DNA of 64,000 nt, from the NCBI RefSeq assembly GCF_001612805.1, contig NZ_BDBD01000027.1, forward strand, positions 124,001-188,000, given 5' to 3'. Under the pieces are notes generated by a model. It was not told the DNA's origin, made no database searches, and saw nothing but the letters and a program-made list of their open reading frames with translations. This stretch comes from Nocardia coubleae NBRC 108252 (GTDB lineage: Bacteria; Actinomycetota; Actinomycetes; Mycobacteriales; Mycobacteriaceae). Shown here one piece after another: positions 17,864 through 26,551 of the stretch (position 1 is the stretch's first letter; each line of letters opens with the position of its first letter). The translations under genes and the position numbers were made by a program.

Positions 17864-18409
17864 TCAGGCGGACAGCGGCGGTGCGCGCGGACATCGCACA
17901 CCTTCCAGGCGGGTGCCGAGGACGATGTCGACGGTTTCCGTCCAGCGCGCGGCACGGTGCGTGACGTCGAGTCGTGGAACGGTGAGTACCGCCCGGATCA
18001 CGCCCGACGCAACGAGATACAGCCGTTCGGCGACGAGAATCAGTGCCGCACAGACGAACGCGGCCAGCAGGTGCGCCACGACCATCGGAGCACTCGGCAG
18101 GTGCAGCACATCGAGAACGCCGCCGTGATGATCGAGCGTTCCGGTCAGCGCGTAGTGCCCGGCCCATTGACCGCCGAGGAGTGCTCCCGCTGCCCGCAAC
18201 CACCCGGTATCGGCACGACGCGCGAAGGTGGGGAGAGCCCGGCGCCCGGCGAACGCGCCCGTCGCGAGCGAAACCAGCAGCAACAGCGCGATTTCTGCCG
18301 AGCGCGGCACCCCACCACCGGCCATACCGTGCGCGGCGACGGCGAGCGCGCCGACGAGTACGCCGCAGCCACCACCGCGCAGGCGGGAGGTGAGCTGCGG
18401 CGTCGTCAC
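17864..18409 (-). CDS. Predicted polytopic membrane protein upstream of ycnI
   Basis: A 181-residue membrane protein of unknown function with about four helices (GVLVGALAVAAHGMAG, EIALLLLVSLATGAFAG, APMVVAHLLAAFVCAALILV). It carries a His cluster in the second half (GTLDHHGGVLDVLHLPSAP followed by VVAHLL), which could bind metal. It lies 40 bp before ycnI and 4 bp after the coiled-coil gene. Small His-containing membrane proteins often accompany ycnI/copC in actinobacteria, so a copper role is plausible but only inferred. Start GTG 18409. Confidence 0.65.
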   Translation of the reverse strand: MTTPQLTSRLRGGGCGVLVGALAVAAHGMAGGGVPRSAEIALLLLVSLATGAFAGRRALPTFARRADTGWLRAAGALLGGQWAGHYALTGTLDHHGGVLDVLHLPSAPMVVAHLLAAFVCAALILVAERLYLVASGVIRAVLTVPRLDVTHRAARWTETVDIVLGTRLEGVRCPRAPPLSA

Positions 18410-18413
18410 AGGT

Positions 18414-19085
18414 TCAGCGGACGCCGAGGCGGGCCAGCGCGTCGTTCTCCAGCACCGACAGTTCGGTGGAGATGGAGGTGTGCACGGCCTTGCGGCGCGC
18501 CGCGGGCATCTGCTCGGCGGTGCGCACGGCGACGGTGAGGTCGGTCAGCCGCGAACGGGCCGCCTCGACGAACTTCTTGGTCTCGCCGTCGGGGGAGTCG
18601 GCCGCGATCTTGTCCAGCGCGTTCTCGGTGTTGGTGATGCGGGCCTGCAGGCGGGCGCCGTGGCCGCTGAACTCGCCGAGCTGGTCCAGGCCGATGCCGA
18701 GCTGCTGTGCCTTGCGCGCGTCGAGCTGCCCGCGCACCAGGGTGGCGCCACGGTAGGCCAGCGGCGCGAGCACCGGGATCAGCACCCGCGCCACCCCGAT
18801 GTACTTGCGGATCTGGGCCGCGCTGAACAGTTCGCGGTCGGCCTTGGCGGCCAGCTTCTGTGCCGCTTTCTCCTCGGCCTGCAGCGCGGCGATCTGCGCC
18901 TTGGCCACCTTGGCCTCGGTGCGGGTCTGCGCCTTCAGCGCGCGGCGGGTGGTCCGCTCGCCCGCCTTGGCCGCCTTGCGCTCGTTCTTGGCGCTGAGTT
19001 TCGCCTCGACGGCGGCTTTGTGCTTGAGCGCCTTCGCCTCCGCGCGACGACTTGGCCGCCGCTTACGCTTGCTGAACAACCCCAT
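18414..19085 (-). CDS. Lys/Ala-rich coiled-coil protein (DUF6474-like)
   Basis: A 223-residue protein beginning MGLFSKRKRRPSRRAEAKAL. Residues ~10-80 are an extremely charged Ala/Lys/Arg/Glu helix predicted to be a coiled coil, followed by RKYIGVARVLIPVLAPLAYR (a short hydrophobic helix) and a second helical part. It resembles an actinobacterial family of unknown function (I believe DUF6474), assigned from memory. It is the first gene of the minus-strand run leading into the copper genes and is divergent from the nuclease gene at 19219. Confidence 0.65.
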   Translation of the reverse strand: MGLFSKRKRRPSRRAEAKALKHKAAVEAKLSAKNERKAAKAGERTTRRALKAQTRTEAKVAKAQIAALQAEEKAAQKLAAKADRELFSAAQIRKYIGVARVLIPVLAPLAYRGATLVRGQLDARKAQQLGIGLDQLGEFSGHGARLQARITNTENALDKIAADSPDGETKKFVEAARSRLTDLTVAVRTAEQMPAARRKAVHTSISTELSVLENDALARLGVR

Positions 19086-19218
19086 GAGATCAGGCCCTCC
19101 GTCATGCTCGCCAAGTCACGAGGCAGCGCCGTCCGGACCGGCCTGCCGTACTTCGTAGCGTAGTGGGATCAGGGTAGCGATTGGGCAATGTGTCGGGGGT
19201 AAGGACCATACTGCTGGT

Positions 19219-21012
19219 GTGCGTGCAGCCGAGGAGAACTTCGACAGCGGGCCGGTGACGATCCCGGCCCCGGCTTCCGCCGCGCTCGAAACCGAGCCGA
19301 CAACGGCCACTTCGGCTGCTCGCGGCGGCTCCCCGGCGGCCTTCCTCGACGCGCGCTCGCTCATCGGCTGCCGCCACCGGCTGCGCCTGGACGCCGCCAA
19401 CCCCGGCATGCTCGCCGAGGTCAGGGAAGACCCGGGCGTGCAGCAGCGGCGCGAGGCGGCCACCGCGTATCGCACCAAGGTCCGCGACGAACTGGTCGGC
19501 GCCGCCCCGGACGACTGGGTCGTGATCGATCCGGCGCTGCGTGCCGGTGCGCGCGCCGACGCGACCATGGCCGCGATGCGGGCGGGCGCGTCGCGTATCT
19601 GGGGTGGCCTGCTGCCCCAGGAACCCGACACCGGCCGCCGTGGTGGCGCCGAGTTCCTGCTGCGCGACGCCGATCGCGGCGGATATATCCCGATCATCGT
19701 CGTCAACCACAAGGTCACCGACCCGCGCCGCCCCGACCCGGCCGATTTCCACCCGCTCACCTCGGACCTGTTCCGCTGGGAGCCGCGCCGCGACAAGCAC
19801 GTGAAGCTGCGACCCCAGCCGCGCGACCAGCAGCGCCTCGCCCACCTCTACCGGATGTTGCAGCGCCACGGGCTGGCCAGTCCCGCGCTGGTCGGGGGCG
19901 CCATCGGTCTCGCGTTCGACCGCATCCTCGTGCACGACCTCACCGGTGTGCTCGCCGACTACGACCTGCGCTACGCCGACCGCATCGCGGTGGTGCGCGG
20001 CGAACTGCCCACCCAGCCGTCGAAGGTGCCCGAGTGCAGGCAATGCCCCTGGTGGGTGCGTGGCCCCGATCCGGCGCAGCGACCGGCGGGCCCGGAGGAG
20101 GTAGCGGAGCGTGACCACGCAGGGCCCTCGGGAGCGCAGCAGGCAGGCACTGCCGAGCCCGGGTGCGAGGGCGTGTTGGCGGCGATGCGGGACGTGAGTC
20201 TGGTCGCGCCCGGTTCGCGGGCCGAGGTGCTGCGCGTGCACGGCGTGCAGACCATCGACGAACTGGCCGCCTGGGTCGGCGAGGAACCCGACGACTGGCA
20301 GCACGGCCCGTTCACCGAGACCGTCGTCACCGCGCGCGCCTGGATCGCCGGCGCGCCGCTGGTCCGGCGCTTCGACACCGTCAGCGTGCGCCGCGCCGAC
20401 GTGGAGATCGACGTCGATCTGGAGAGTTACCAGGAAGACGGCGCCTACCTCTGGGGCACCCTGCTCGACGACGTGTACCGCCCCTTCGTCACCTGGGACC
20501 CGCTGCCCACCGACGACGAGGGCCGCTCCTTCGGCGAGTTCTGGACCTGGCTGATGGCGCAGCGCGCGCAGGCCCACGCGGCGGGCAAGACCTTTGCCGC
20601 CTATTGCTATTCGCGTACCGCCGAGGACAAGTGGCTCTACGAGTCGGCGCGGCGCTTCGCGGGCAGACCCGGAATCCCCACCCACGAGGAGGTGCGCGCC
20701 TTCGTCGACTCACCCGAGTGGGTCGACATGTTCCAGGCCGTCACCGACCAGTTCATCTGCCCGAACGGCAAGGGCCTCAAGAAGATCGCCCCGGTGGCCG
20801 GATTCGGCTGGCGCGATCCCGAAGCCGGTGGTGAGGCGTCGATGGGCTGGTACCGCCGCGCGGTCGGCTACGACGCCGACAGCGACATGTCCCAGCGCAC
20901 CCGGCTGCTCGAATACAACGAAGACGACGTGCGTGCCACCCAGGTGCTGCGCGAATGGATGACCACTAGAGCTGTAGTTGAGGTTCCCTCGCTCAAGGAC
21001 TTCGCCCGGTAA
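19219..21012 (+). CDS. TM0106-family RecB-like nuclease
   Basis: A 597-residue protein of the TM0106 family, a two-part architecture. A RecB-like nuclease half ends with a Cys cluster (VPECRQCPWW). An RNase H-like/DnaQ half (VEIDVDLESYQEDGAYLWG with acidic residues, ending LLEYNEDDVRATQVL) carries the last catalytic Asp. The EIDVDLE and NEDDVRAT motifs are the two conserved acidic blocks. Start GTG 19219, with a CATACT -10 six nt upstream (leaderless). About 75 residues of Pro/Ala-rich N-terminus precede the first conserved block. htpG starts 13 nt after its stop. Exact substrate unknown. Confidence 0.8.
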   Translation: MRAAEENFDSGPVTIPAPASAALETEPTTATSAARGGSPAAFLDARSLIGCRHRLRLDAANPGMLAEVREDPGVQQRREAATAYRTKVRDELVGAAPDDWVVIDPALRAGARADATMAAMRAGASRIWGGLLPQEPDTGRRGGAEFLLRDADRGGYIPIIVVNHKVTDPRRPDPADFHPLTSDLFRWEPRRDKHVKLRPQPRDQQRLAHLYRMLQRHGLASPALVGGAIGLAFDRILVHDLTGVLADYDLRYADRIAVVRGELPTQPSKVPECRQCPWWVRGPDPAQRPAGPEEVAERDHAGPSGAQQAGTAEPGCEGVLAAMRDVSLVAPGSRAEVLRVHGVQTIDELAAWVGEEPDDWQHGPFTETVVTARAWIAGAPLVRRFDTVSVRRADVEIDVDLESYQEDGAYLWGTLLDDVYRPFVTWDPLPTDDEGRSFGEFWTWLMAQRAQAHAAGKTFAAYCYSRTAEDKWLYESARRFAGRPGIPTHEEVRAFVDSPEWVDMFQAVTDQFICPNGKGLKKIAPVAGFGWRDPEAGGEASMGWYRRAVGYDADSDMSQRTRLLEYNEDDVRATQVLREWMTTRAVVEVPSLKDFAR

Positions 21013-21025
21013 TAACATTGTCGGC

Positions 21026-22984
21026 GTGACAGAAGCAGTCGAAACACTCGAGTTCCAGGCCGAGACCCACCAGCTCCTCGAGCTGATGATCCACTCGGTG
21101 TACTCCAACAAAGACACGTTCCTGCGGGAGCTGATCTCGAACGCTTCCGACGCACTGGACAAGCTCAAGCTGGCCACGTTCCAGGACAAGGACCTCGTCG
21201 CCGACACCGCCGATCTGCACATCGAGCTGGAGGTCGACCGCGACGAGCGCGTCCTGACCGTGCGCGACAACGGCATCGGCATGTCCCGTGCCGAGGTGAT
21301 CGATCTGATCGGCACCCTCGCCAAGTCCGGCACCGCCGAGCTGCGCCGCAAACTCACCGAAGCCAAGTCCGACGCCGCGGCCGAGGAGCTGATCGGCCAG
21401 TTCGGTATCGGCTTCTACTCGACCTTCATGGTCGCCGACAAGGTCACCCTCACCACCCGCAAGGCGGGCGAGACCGAGGGCACCCGCTGGGAAGCCGCCG
21501 CGGGCAGCTCCACCTACACGATCGACACCGTCACCGACGCACCGCAGGGCACCTCGGTGACGCTGGCGCTGAAGAAGCCCGACGAGGACGATCACCTCTT
21601 CGATTACACGCAGGAATGGAAGCTGCGCGAGATCGTCCGCAAGTACTCCGACTTCATCGCCTGGCCGATCCGCATGCAGGTCGAGCGGACCGTGATGGAG
21701 GGCGAGGGCGAGGACAAGGTCGAGAAGACCGTCGTCGAGGACCAGACGCTGAACTCGCAGAAGGCGCTGTGGACGCGCCCGCGCAGCGAGGTCACCGACG
21801 AGGAGTACAAGGAGTTCTACCACCACGTCAGCCACGCCTGGGACGATCCGCTCGAGATCATCCCGATGAAGGCGGAGGGCACCTTCGAGTACCAGGCGCT
21901 GCTGTTCCTGCCCTCGACCGCGCCGTTCGACCTGTTCACCCGTGAGCACAAGCGCGGCGTGCAGCTCTACGTGCGTCGGGTGTTCATCATGGACAACTGC
22001 GAAGAGCTGATGCCGGAGTACCTGCGCTTCGTCAAGGGTGTGGTCGACGCGCAGGACCTCTCGCTGAACGTGTCGCGCGAGATCCTGCAGCAGGACCGCC
22101 AGATCCAGATGATCCGCAAGCGCCTGGTGAAGAAGGTGCTCTCGACGGTCAAGGATCTGCAGTCGGCCGAGGATCAGACCAAGTACCAGACCTTCTGGAC
22201 CCAGTTCGGCCGGGTTCTCAAGGAGGGCTTGCTCTCCGACACCGACAACCGCGAAACCCTGCTCACCGTCTCCTCTTTCGCCTCCACCGCCTCCGAGTCC
22301 GAGCTCACCACGCTCGCCCAGTACGTGGAGCGGATGAAGGACGGCCAGGACGCGATCTACTACATGACCGGCGAAAGCCGTGCGCAGGTGGAGAATTCGC
22401 CGCACCTGGAGGCCTTCAAGGCCAAGGGGCTCGAGGTACTGGTGCTCACCGACCCGGTCGACGAGATGTGGGTCGGCTCGGTGCCGGAGTTCGACGGCAA
22501 GAAGTTCCAGTCCATCGCCAAGGGCGAGGTCGACCTGGAAACCGAGGAGGAGAAGAAGGAGACCGAGGCCCTGCGCGAACAGCAGGACAAGGACTTCGCC
22601 GACCTGCTCGCCTGGCTTGGCAAGACCCTCTCCGAGGTCGCCAAGGAGGTGCGCCTGACCAACCGGCTCACCACCTCACCGGCCTGCCTGGTCGGCGACG
22701 TCTTCGACTTCACCCCGATGCTCGAGCGCATGTACCGCGCGTCGGGCCAGGCGCTGCCGGAGTCCAAGCGCATCCTCGAGCTCAACCCGACCCACCCGCT
22801 GGTCACCGGTCTGCGCGACGCCTACGACGCGCGCAAGTCCGACGCCGACGAGGGCAAGGTCCCCGAGCTCACCGAGACGGCCGAATTGCTGTACGGCACG
22901 GCCGTTCTCGCCGAGGGCGGCGAACTCAAGGACCCGGCCCGCTTCGCCCACCTGCTGACCGAGCGTCTCACCCGCACCGTGTGA
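21026..22984 (+). CDS. htpG: Molecular chaperone HtpG (Hsp90)
   Basis: A 652-residue Hsp90 homologue, normal bacterial length. The N-terminal ATPase domain shows ELISNASDALDKL, VRDNGIGMS and IGQFGIGFYSTFMV. The middle domain includes FLPSTAPFDLF and LNVSREILQQDRQI with its catalytic Arg. The C-terminal dimerisation domain ends in ARFAHLLTERL. GTG 21026 was chosen because it gives the standard N-terminus (TEAVETLEFQAETHQLLEL) and has TAACAT 7 nt upstream. An earlier in-frame start would overlap the nuclease gene. No heat-shock operator (CIRCE or HAIR) is visible in the 13-bp gap. Confidence 0.96.
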   Translation: MTEAVETLEFQAETHQLLELMIHSVYSNKDTFLRELISNASDALDKLKLATFQDKDLVADTADLHIELEVDRDERVLTVRDNGIGMSRAEVIDLIGTLAKSGTAELRRKLTEAKSDAAAEELIGQFGIGFYSTFMVADKVTLTTRKAGETEGTRWEAAAGSSTYTIDTVTDAPQGTSVTLALKKPDEDDHLFDYTQEWKLREIVRKYSDFIAWPIRMQVERTVMEGEGEDKVEKTVVEDQTLNSQKALWTRPRSEVTDEEYKEFYHHVSHAWDDPLEIIPMKAEGTFEYQALLFLPSTAPFDLFTREHKRGVQLYVRRVFIMDNCEELMPEYLRFVKGVVDAQDLSLNVSREILQQDRQIQMIRKRLVKKVLSTVKDLQSAEDQTKYQTFWTQFGRVLKEGLLSDTDNRETLLTVSSFASTASESELTTLAQYVERMKDGQDAIYYMTGESRAQVENSPHLEAFKAKGLEVLVLTDPVDEMWVGSVPEFDGKKFQSIAKGEVDLETEEEKKETEALREQQDKDFADLLAWLGKTLSEVAKEVRLTNRLTTSPACLVGDVFDFTPMLERMYRASGQALPESKRILELNPTHPLVTGLRDAYDARKSDADEGKVPELTETAELLYGTAVLAEGGELKDPARFAHLLTERLTRTV

Positions 22985-23209
22985 CACGATGCCGCCCTCG
23001 GCGTGACTGCTTGTGCCGCGGCACAGCAGCTCTCGTCGGGGCGGCTCCTCGCCTGGGGTGCGGCAGCAGCTCCCGCCGGCGGCTGAGGCCGTGGTCTCAC
23101 GGCTGGATGGTCGCCTGCGGCAGGCGCCTCCGTGCTTCGGCGGTGTTGTGACAGTTCCCAGTCGTGCGTGCGCCGATATATGGCCTCGGGCAAGGACAGT
23201 CGAGCCGGA

Positions 23210-23237
23210 TTACGGTTCGGCGCCCGGCTCGTAGGCT
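23210..23237 (+). promoter_or_regulatory. Predicted promoter of choD (leaderless)
   Basis: TTACGG (23210-23215), a 16-nt spacer and TAGGCT (23232-23237) resemble a sigma-A promoter. The -10 lies 7 nt before ATG 23245, so the transcript should start at or next to the start codon. The rest of the 260-bp htpG-choD gap shows only a small 6-bp hairpin near 23110. Confidence 0.5.
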
Positions 23238-23244
23238 CGCGACA

Positions 23245-24966
23245 ATGGTGGACGTGAACACCCATTACGACGTGCTGATCGTCGGATCGGGTTTCGGCGG
23301 CAGCGTCACGGCGCTGCGGCTGGTGGAGAAGGGATACCGGGTCGGCGTGCTCGAGGCGGGCCGCCGGTTCGCCGACGCCGATTTCGCCGCGACCAACTGG
23401 GACCTGCGCCGCTACCTGTGGGCGCCACGACTCGGTTGCTACGGCATTCAGCGCGTCCATCGCCTGCGCGACTGTTTCATCCTGGCCGGAGCCGGTGTCG
23501 GCGGCGGGTCGCTCAACTACGCCAACACGCTGTACAAGCCGGGGGAGGCGTTCTTCGGTGACAAGCAGTGGGCGGGTATCACCGACTGGGAAGCCGAACT
23601 GTCCCCGCACTACGAACAGGCCACCCGCATGCTCGGGGTGGTCCGAAACCCATTGCACACCCCGGCCGACACCGTCATCAAGGCGGTGGCCGAGGAGATG
23701 GGCGTCGGGCACACCTTCGTGCCGACTCCCGTCGCGGTCTACTTCGGCGAGCCGGGCCGCACCGACGCCGACCCGTACTTCGGCGGTGTCGGCCCCGCCC
23801 GCACCGGCTGCGTGAAGTGCGGCGAATGTATGACCGGCTGCCGGCACGGCGCCAAGAACACGCTGGTCAAGAACTATCTCGGGCTGGCCGAGCAGGCCGG
23901 GGCCACGGTGCTGCCGATGACCACCGTGACGGCCCTGCGTCCGCAAACCGACGGCACCTGGCTCGTCGACACCGAGCGCACCGGCAGCTGGATCCGCAAG
24001 CAGCGCACCACGTTCACCGCCGACCGCGTGGTGCTCGCCGCGGGCACCTGGGGCACCCAGCGACTGCTGTTCCGCATGCGCGACCGCGCCGTCCTGCCCG
24101 CGCTGTCGCCGCGCCTCGGTGTGCTCACCCGCACCAACTCCGAGGCCATCCTCGGCGCGGGCCGCACCACGGTGAATCCCGACATCGAGGTCACCACCGG
24201 GGTGGCGATCACCTCCTCGTTCCACCCGACGCCCGACACCCACGTGGAACCGGTGCGCTACGGCCGGGGTTCCAACGCGATGGGCCTGCTGAACACCTAC
24301 CTCGTCGACGGCGACCAGCGCACACCGCGCTGGCTGCGGGTGCTCGGCATCGCGGGCCGTCACCCGATCCGCACCGTGCGCCTGCTGCGCACCACACGCT
24401 GGAGCGAGCGGACCTTGATCCTGCTGGTGATGCAGAGCCTGGACAACTCCATCACCACCTACACCAAGCGTGGGCTGTTCGGCCGCCGCTACACCAGCAA
24501 GCAGGGGTACGGCCACCCCAATCCGTCCTGGATTCCGGCCGGGCACGAGGTGACCCGAAGGGTCGCCGAGAAATTCGGCGCCACCGCGGGCACCACCTGG
24601 CCCGATGTCTTCGGTGTTCCGATGACCGCGCACTTCATCGGCGGCTGCGCCATCGGCGCCGATCCGGCCACCGGCGTGATCGACCCCTACCACCGGGTGC
24701 ACGGCTATCCGGGACTGAGCATCGTGGACGGCTCGGCCATTTCGGCGAACCTGGGCGTCAACCCGTCACTCACCATCGCCGCGCAGGCCGAACGCGCGGC
24801 CGCGCTGTGGCCGAACCGGGGCGAGGCCGATCCGCGGCCGCCGATGGGGGAGCCGTACCGCCGGATCGCGCCGGTCCCACCGCGTGCTCCCGTTGTGCCC
24901 GCCGGTGCCCCCGCGGCCCTGCGGCTGCCCATCGAACCGGTGGACCGGTCGGCCGTCGGCGCGTGA
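23245..24966 (+). CDS. choD: Cholesterol oxidase-type GMC oxidoreductase (ChoD-like)
   Basis: A 573-residue flavoenzyme that closely matches M. tuberculosis ChoD (Rv3409c) in remembered sequence: VLIVGSGFGGSVTALRLVEKGYRVGVLEAGRRF at the N-terminus (FAD-binding GxGxxG, residues 14-19), APRLGCYGIQR, LAGAGVGGGSLNYANTLY and the C-terminal SANLGVNPSLTIAAQAERAA. It is predicted to oxidise 3-beta-hydroxysterols. Residues 189-199 hold a CxxCxxCxxxC arrangement (CVKCGECMTGC) like a ferredoxin cluster motif, which is shared by the ChoD branch. There is no signal peptide, so a cytoplasmic or membrane-associated protein. True substrate is unproven in the family. Confidence 0.85.
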   Translation: MVDVNTHYDVLIVGSGFGGSVTALRLVEKGYRVGVLEAGRRFADADFAATNWDLRRYLWAPRLGCYGIQRVHRLRDCFILAGAGVGGGSLNYANTLYKPGEAFFGDKQWAGITDWEAELSPHYEQATRMLGVVRNPLHTPADTVIKAVAEEMGVGHTFVPTPVAVYFGEPGRTDADPYFGGVGPARTGCVKCGECMTGCRHGAKNTLVKNYLGLAEQAGATVLPMTTVTALRPQTDGTWLVDTERTGSWIRKQRTTFTADRVVLAAGTWGTQRLLFRMRDRAVLPALSPRLGVLTRTNSEAILGAGRTTVNPDIEVTTGVAITSSFHPTPDTHVEPVRYGRGSNAMGLLNTYLVDGDQRTPRWLRVLGIAGRHPIRTVRLLRTTRWSERTLILLVMQSLDNSITTYTKRGLFGRRYTSKQGYGHPNPSWIPAGHEVTRRVAEKFGATAGTTWPDVFGVPMTAHFIGGCAIGADPATGVIDPYHRVHGYPGLSIVDGSAISANLGVNPSLTIAAQAERAAALWPNRGEADPRPPMGEPYRRIAPVPPRAPVVPAGAPAALRLPIEPVDRSAVGA

Positions 24967-25016
24967 ACCGGATCGAACACCGTGCCGAATAAGCGATTTC
25001 GGTCCACCATGGACGT

Positions 25017-25466
25017 ATGGGTGGGCACGAGATCCGGCGAGCACGTCCCGAGGACTACGACGAACTGATCGGGGTGGTCGACGACTGGTGGGGGCGGGCC
25101 GTGACGCACAACCTGCCGCGCATGTTCCTCGACCACTTCCATCGCACCAGCCTGATCGCCACCGACGACGCCGGAATCTCCGGATTCCTCATCGGTTTCG
25201 GCTCACCCGCACACGCCGACGCCGCCTACATCCACTTCGTCGCCGTGCGCCCCGACGCCCGCAAATCCGGCCTCGGCCGCACCCTCTACGACGAGTTCTT
25301 CACGATCGTGCGCGCCGACGGCCGAAAACTGGTGTCGGCCATCACCTCACCGTCGAACTACACCTCGATCGACTTCCACCGCAGCCTCGGCTTCACGGTG
25401 ACCGGACCGGTCGCGAACTACAACGGACCTGGCCGCGCCCTCATCACCTTCGAGCGCGTCCTGTAG
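25017..25466 (+). CDS. GNAT-family N-acetyltransferase
   Basis: A 149-residue GNAT acetyltransferase. The acetyl-CoA-binding region is clear: 'YIHFVAVRPDARKSGLGRTLYDEF', with the R-x-x-G-L-G-R pyrophosphate loop at about residue 85. The C-terminal 'SPSNYTSIDFHRSLGFTVTG' is also typical, with the acidic/aromatic pair preceding the last strand. It lies 50 bp after choD on the same strand and ends at a bidirectional terminator. Substrate unknown. Confidence 0.87.
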   Translation: MGGHEIRRARPEDYDELIGVVDDWWGRAVTHNLPRMFLDHFHRTSLIATDDAGISGFLIGFGSPAHADAAYIHFVAVRPDARKSGLGRTLYDEFFTIVRADGRKLVSAITSPSNYTSIDFHRSLGFTVTGPVANYNGPGRALITFERVL

Positions 25467-25471
25467 AAACG

Positions 25472-25509
25472 CCGAACGGCGCCTCCCGAAAAGGGAGGGC
25501 GCCGTTCGG
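25472..25509. terminator. Bidirectional terminator
   Basis: A 16-bp stem with a single bulged base (25472-25487 with 25493-25509) and a short GAAAA loop. It lies between the convergent GNAT and SDR genes and has A and T residues on its flanks for both directions. Confidence 0.75.
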
Positions 25510-25521
25510 TATTCGAACTGC

Positions 25522-26289
25522 TTACCTGGGCGCCATGCGCAGGGCGCCGTCCATGCGGATGGTCTCGCCGTTGAGGTAGTCGTGGCGGGCGATGTACTCC
25601 ACCAGCTGGGCGTACTCGTCGGGGCGGCCCAGCCGCGACGGGAACGGGACGCCCGCCTCGAGGTTCTTGCGGTAGTCCTCGGTGACGCCGGCGAGCATCG
25701 GGGTATCGATGATGCCGGGGGCGATGGTGTTCACCCGGATACCGAACTGCGCCAGGTCACGCGCGGCGGGCACGGTCATGCCGTGCACGCCACCCTTGGA
25801 CGCCGAGTACGCGATCTGACCGATCTGGCCCTCGAAGGCCGCCACCGACGCGGTGTTCACGACCACGCCGCGCTGACCGTACTCGTCCACCGGCTCGGTC
25901 TTGGCGATAGCGTCGGCCGCCAGCCGCATCACATTGAAGGTGCCGAGCAGGTTCACGGTGATGACGGTGCGGAACAGCTCGAGATCGTGCGGGCCGTTCT
26001 TGGACAGGATGCGACCCGCCCAGCCGACACCGGCACAGTTCACCACGATGCGCAGCGGCGCCGGGCCCTCGGTCACCCGGGCGACGGCAGCGGCGACCTC
26101 GTCGTTGCTCGTCACGTCGGCGGCGATCAGGGTGACACCGTCGGGCACGCTGTCGCCCGCGCGCTCGATGGACTGCGGGATGTCGAGACCGAACACGGTG
26201 GCACCCGCCTCGGCCAGGCGCTTGGCGGTAGCGGCGCCGAGACCGGACGCGCCTCCGGTGACGATTGCGGCGGAACCAGAAATCTCCAC
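25522..26289 (-). CDS. SDR-family 3-hydroxyacyl-CoA dehydrogenase-like enzyme
   Basis: A 255-residue classical short-chain dehydrogenase/reductase. The cofactor motif is TGGASGLG (residues ~11-18). NCAGVGWAG supplies the NAG-like element, NTASVAAFEGQIGQIAYSASKGG the Ser and the YxxxK active site, and NTIAPGIIDTPML the PG motif. The overall sequence resembles type II 3-hydroxyacyl-CoA dehydrogenases (HSD17B10-like) that serve beta-oxidation of fatty acids or sterol side chains. It is divergent from a second SDR gene across a region that holds repeat copy 1. Exact substrate is inferred. Confidence 0.85.
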   Translation of the reverse strand: MEISGSAAIVTGGASGLGAATAKRLAEAGATVFGLDIPQSIERAGDSVPDGVTLIAADVTSNDEVAAAVARVTEGPAPLRIVVNCAGVGWAGRILSKNGPHDLELFRTVITVNLLGTFNVMRLAADAIAKTEPVDEYGQRGVVVNTASVAAFEGQIGQIAYSASKGGVHGMTVPAARDLAQFGIRVNTIAPGIIDTPMLAGVTEDYRKNLEAGVPFPSRLGRPDEYAQLVEYIARHDYLNGETIRMDGALRMAPR

Positions 26290-26323
26290 AAAATCTCCTG
26301 TGTTATTGGCGGCTGGCGCCGCG

Positions 26324-26415
26324 GTTCGCGGCGCTAAACCCCGCCTCTTCCCTCCCTACGGGCACTCCTTCGTCGCACCCTTCGGTCAGTCCAGAGGCGG
26401 GGACGCGCCGCGAAC
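26324..26415 (+). repeat. Foldback repeat, copy 1
   Basis: 92-bp imperfect palindrome, one of three in the window. The outer arms are GTTCGCGGCGC (26324-26334) and its exact reverse complement (26405-26415). The inner arms CCCCGCCTCT and AGAGGCGGGG also pair perfectly. The 44-nt loop contains GGGCACTCCTTCGTCGCACC, nearly identical in all copies. It lies in the divergent promoter region between two SDR genes. Confidence 0.85.
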
Positions 26416-26551
26416 TTGGTGGTTTTGCGGCCTTATCGGCCTTCTGCCAATAATGCACCATAGCGTTCGGGGGTGTGGTGTGGCGCACCCCTACTTCGGT
26501 GTAGCCGAAATCGTCGCGAACAGCGGTGTTTGCCGGTGGTAGCGTGCCGTC

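Noticed and set aside
26469..26509. Small inverted repeats in the divergent SDR promoter as a definite TetR operator
   Set aside because: The arms are only 5-8 bp and one contains a wobble-type mismatch. Possible, but too weak to list as a site.
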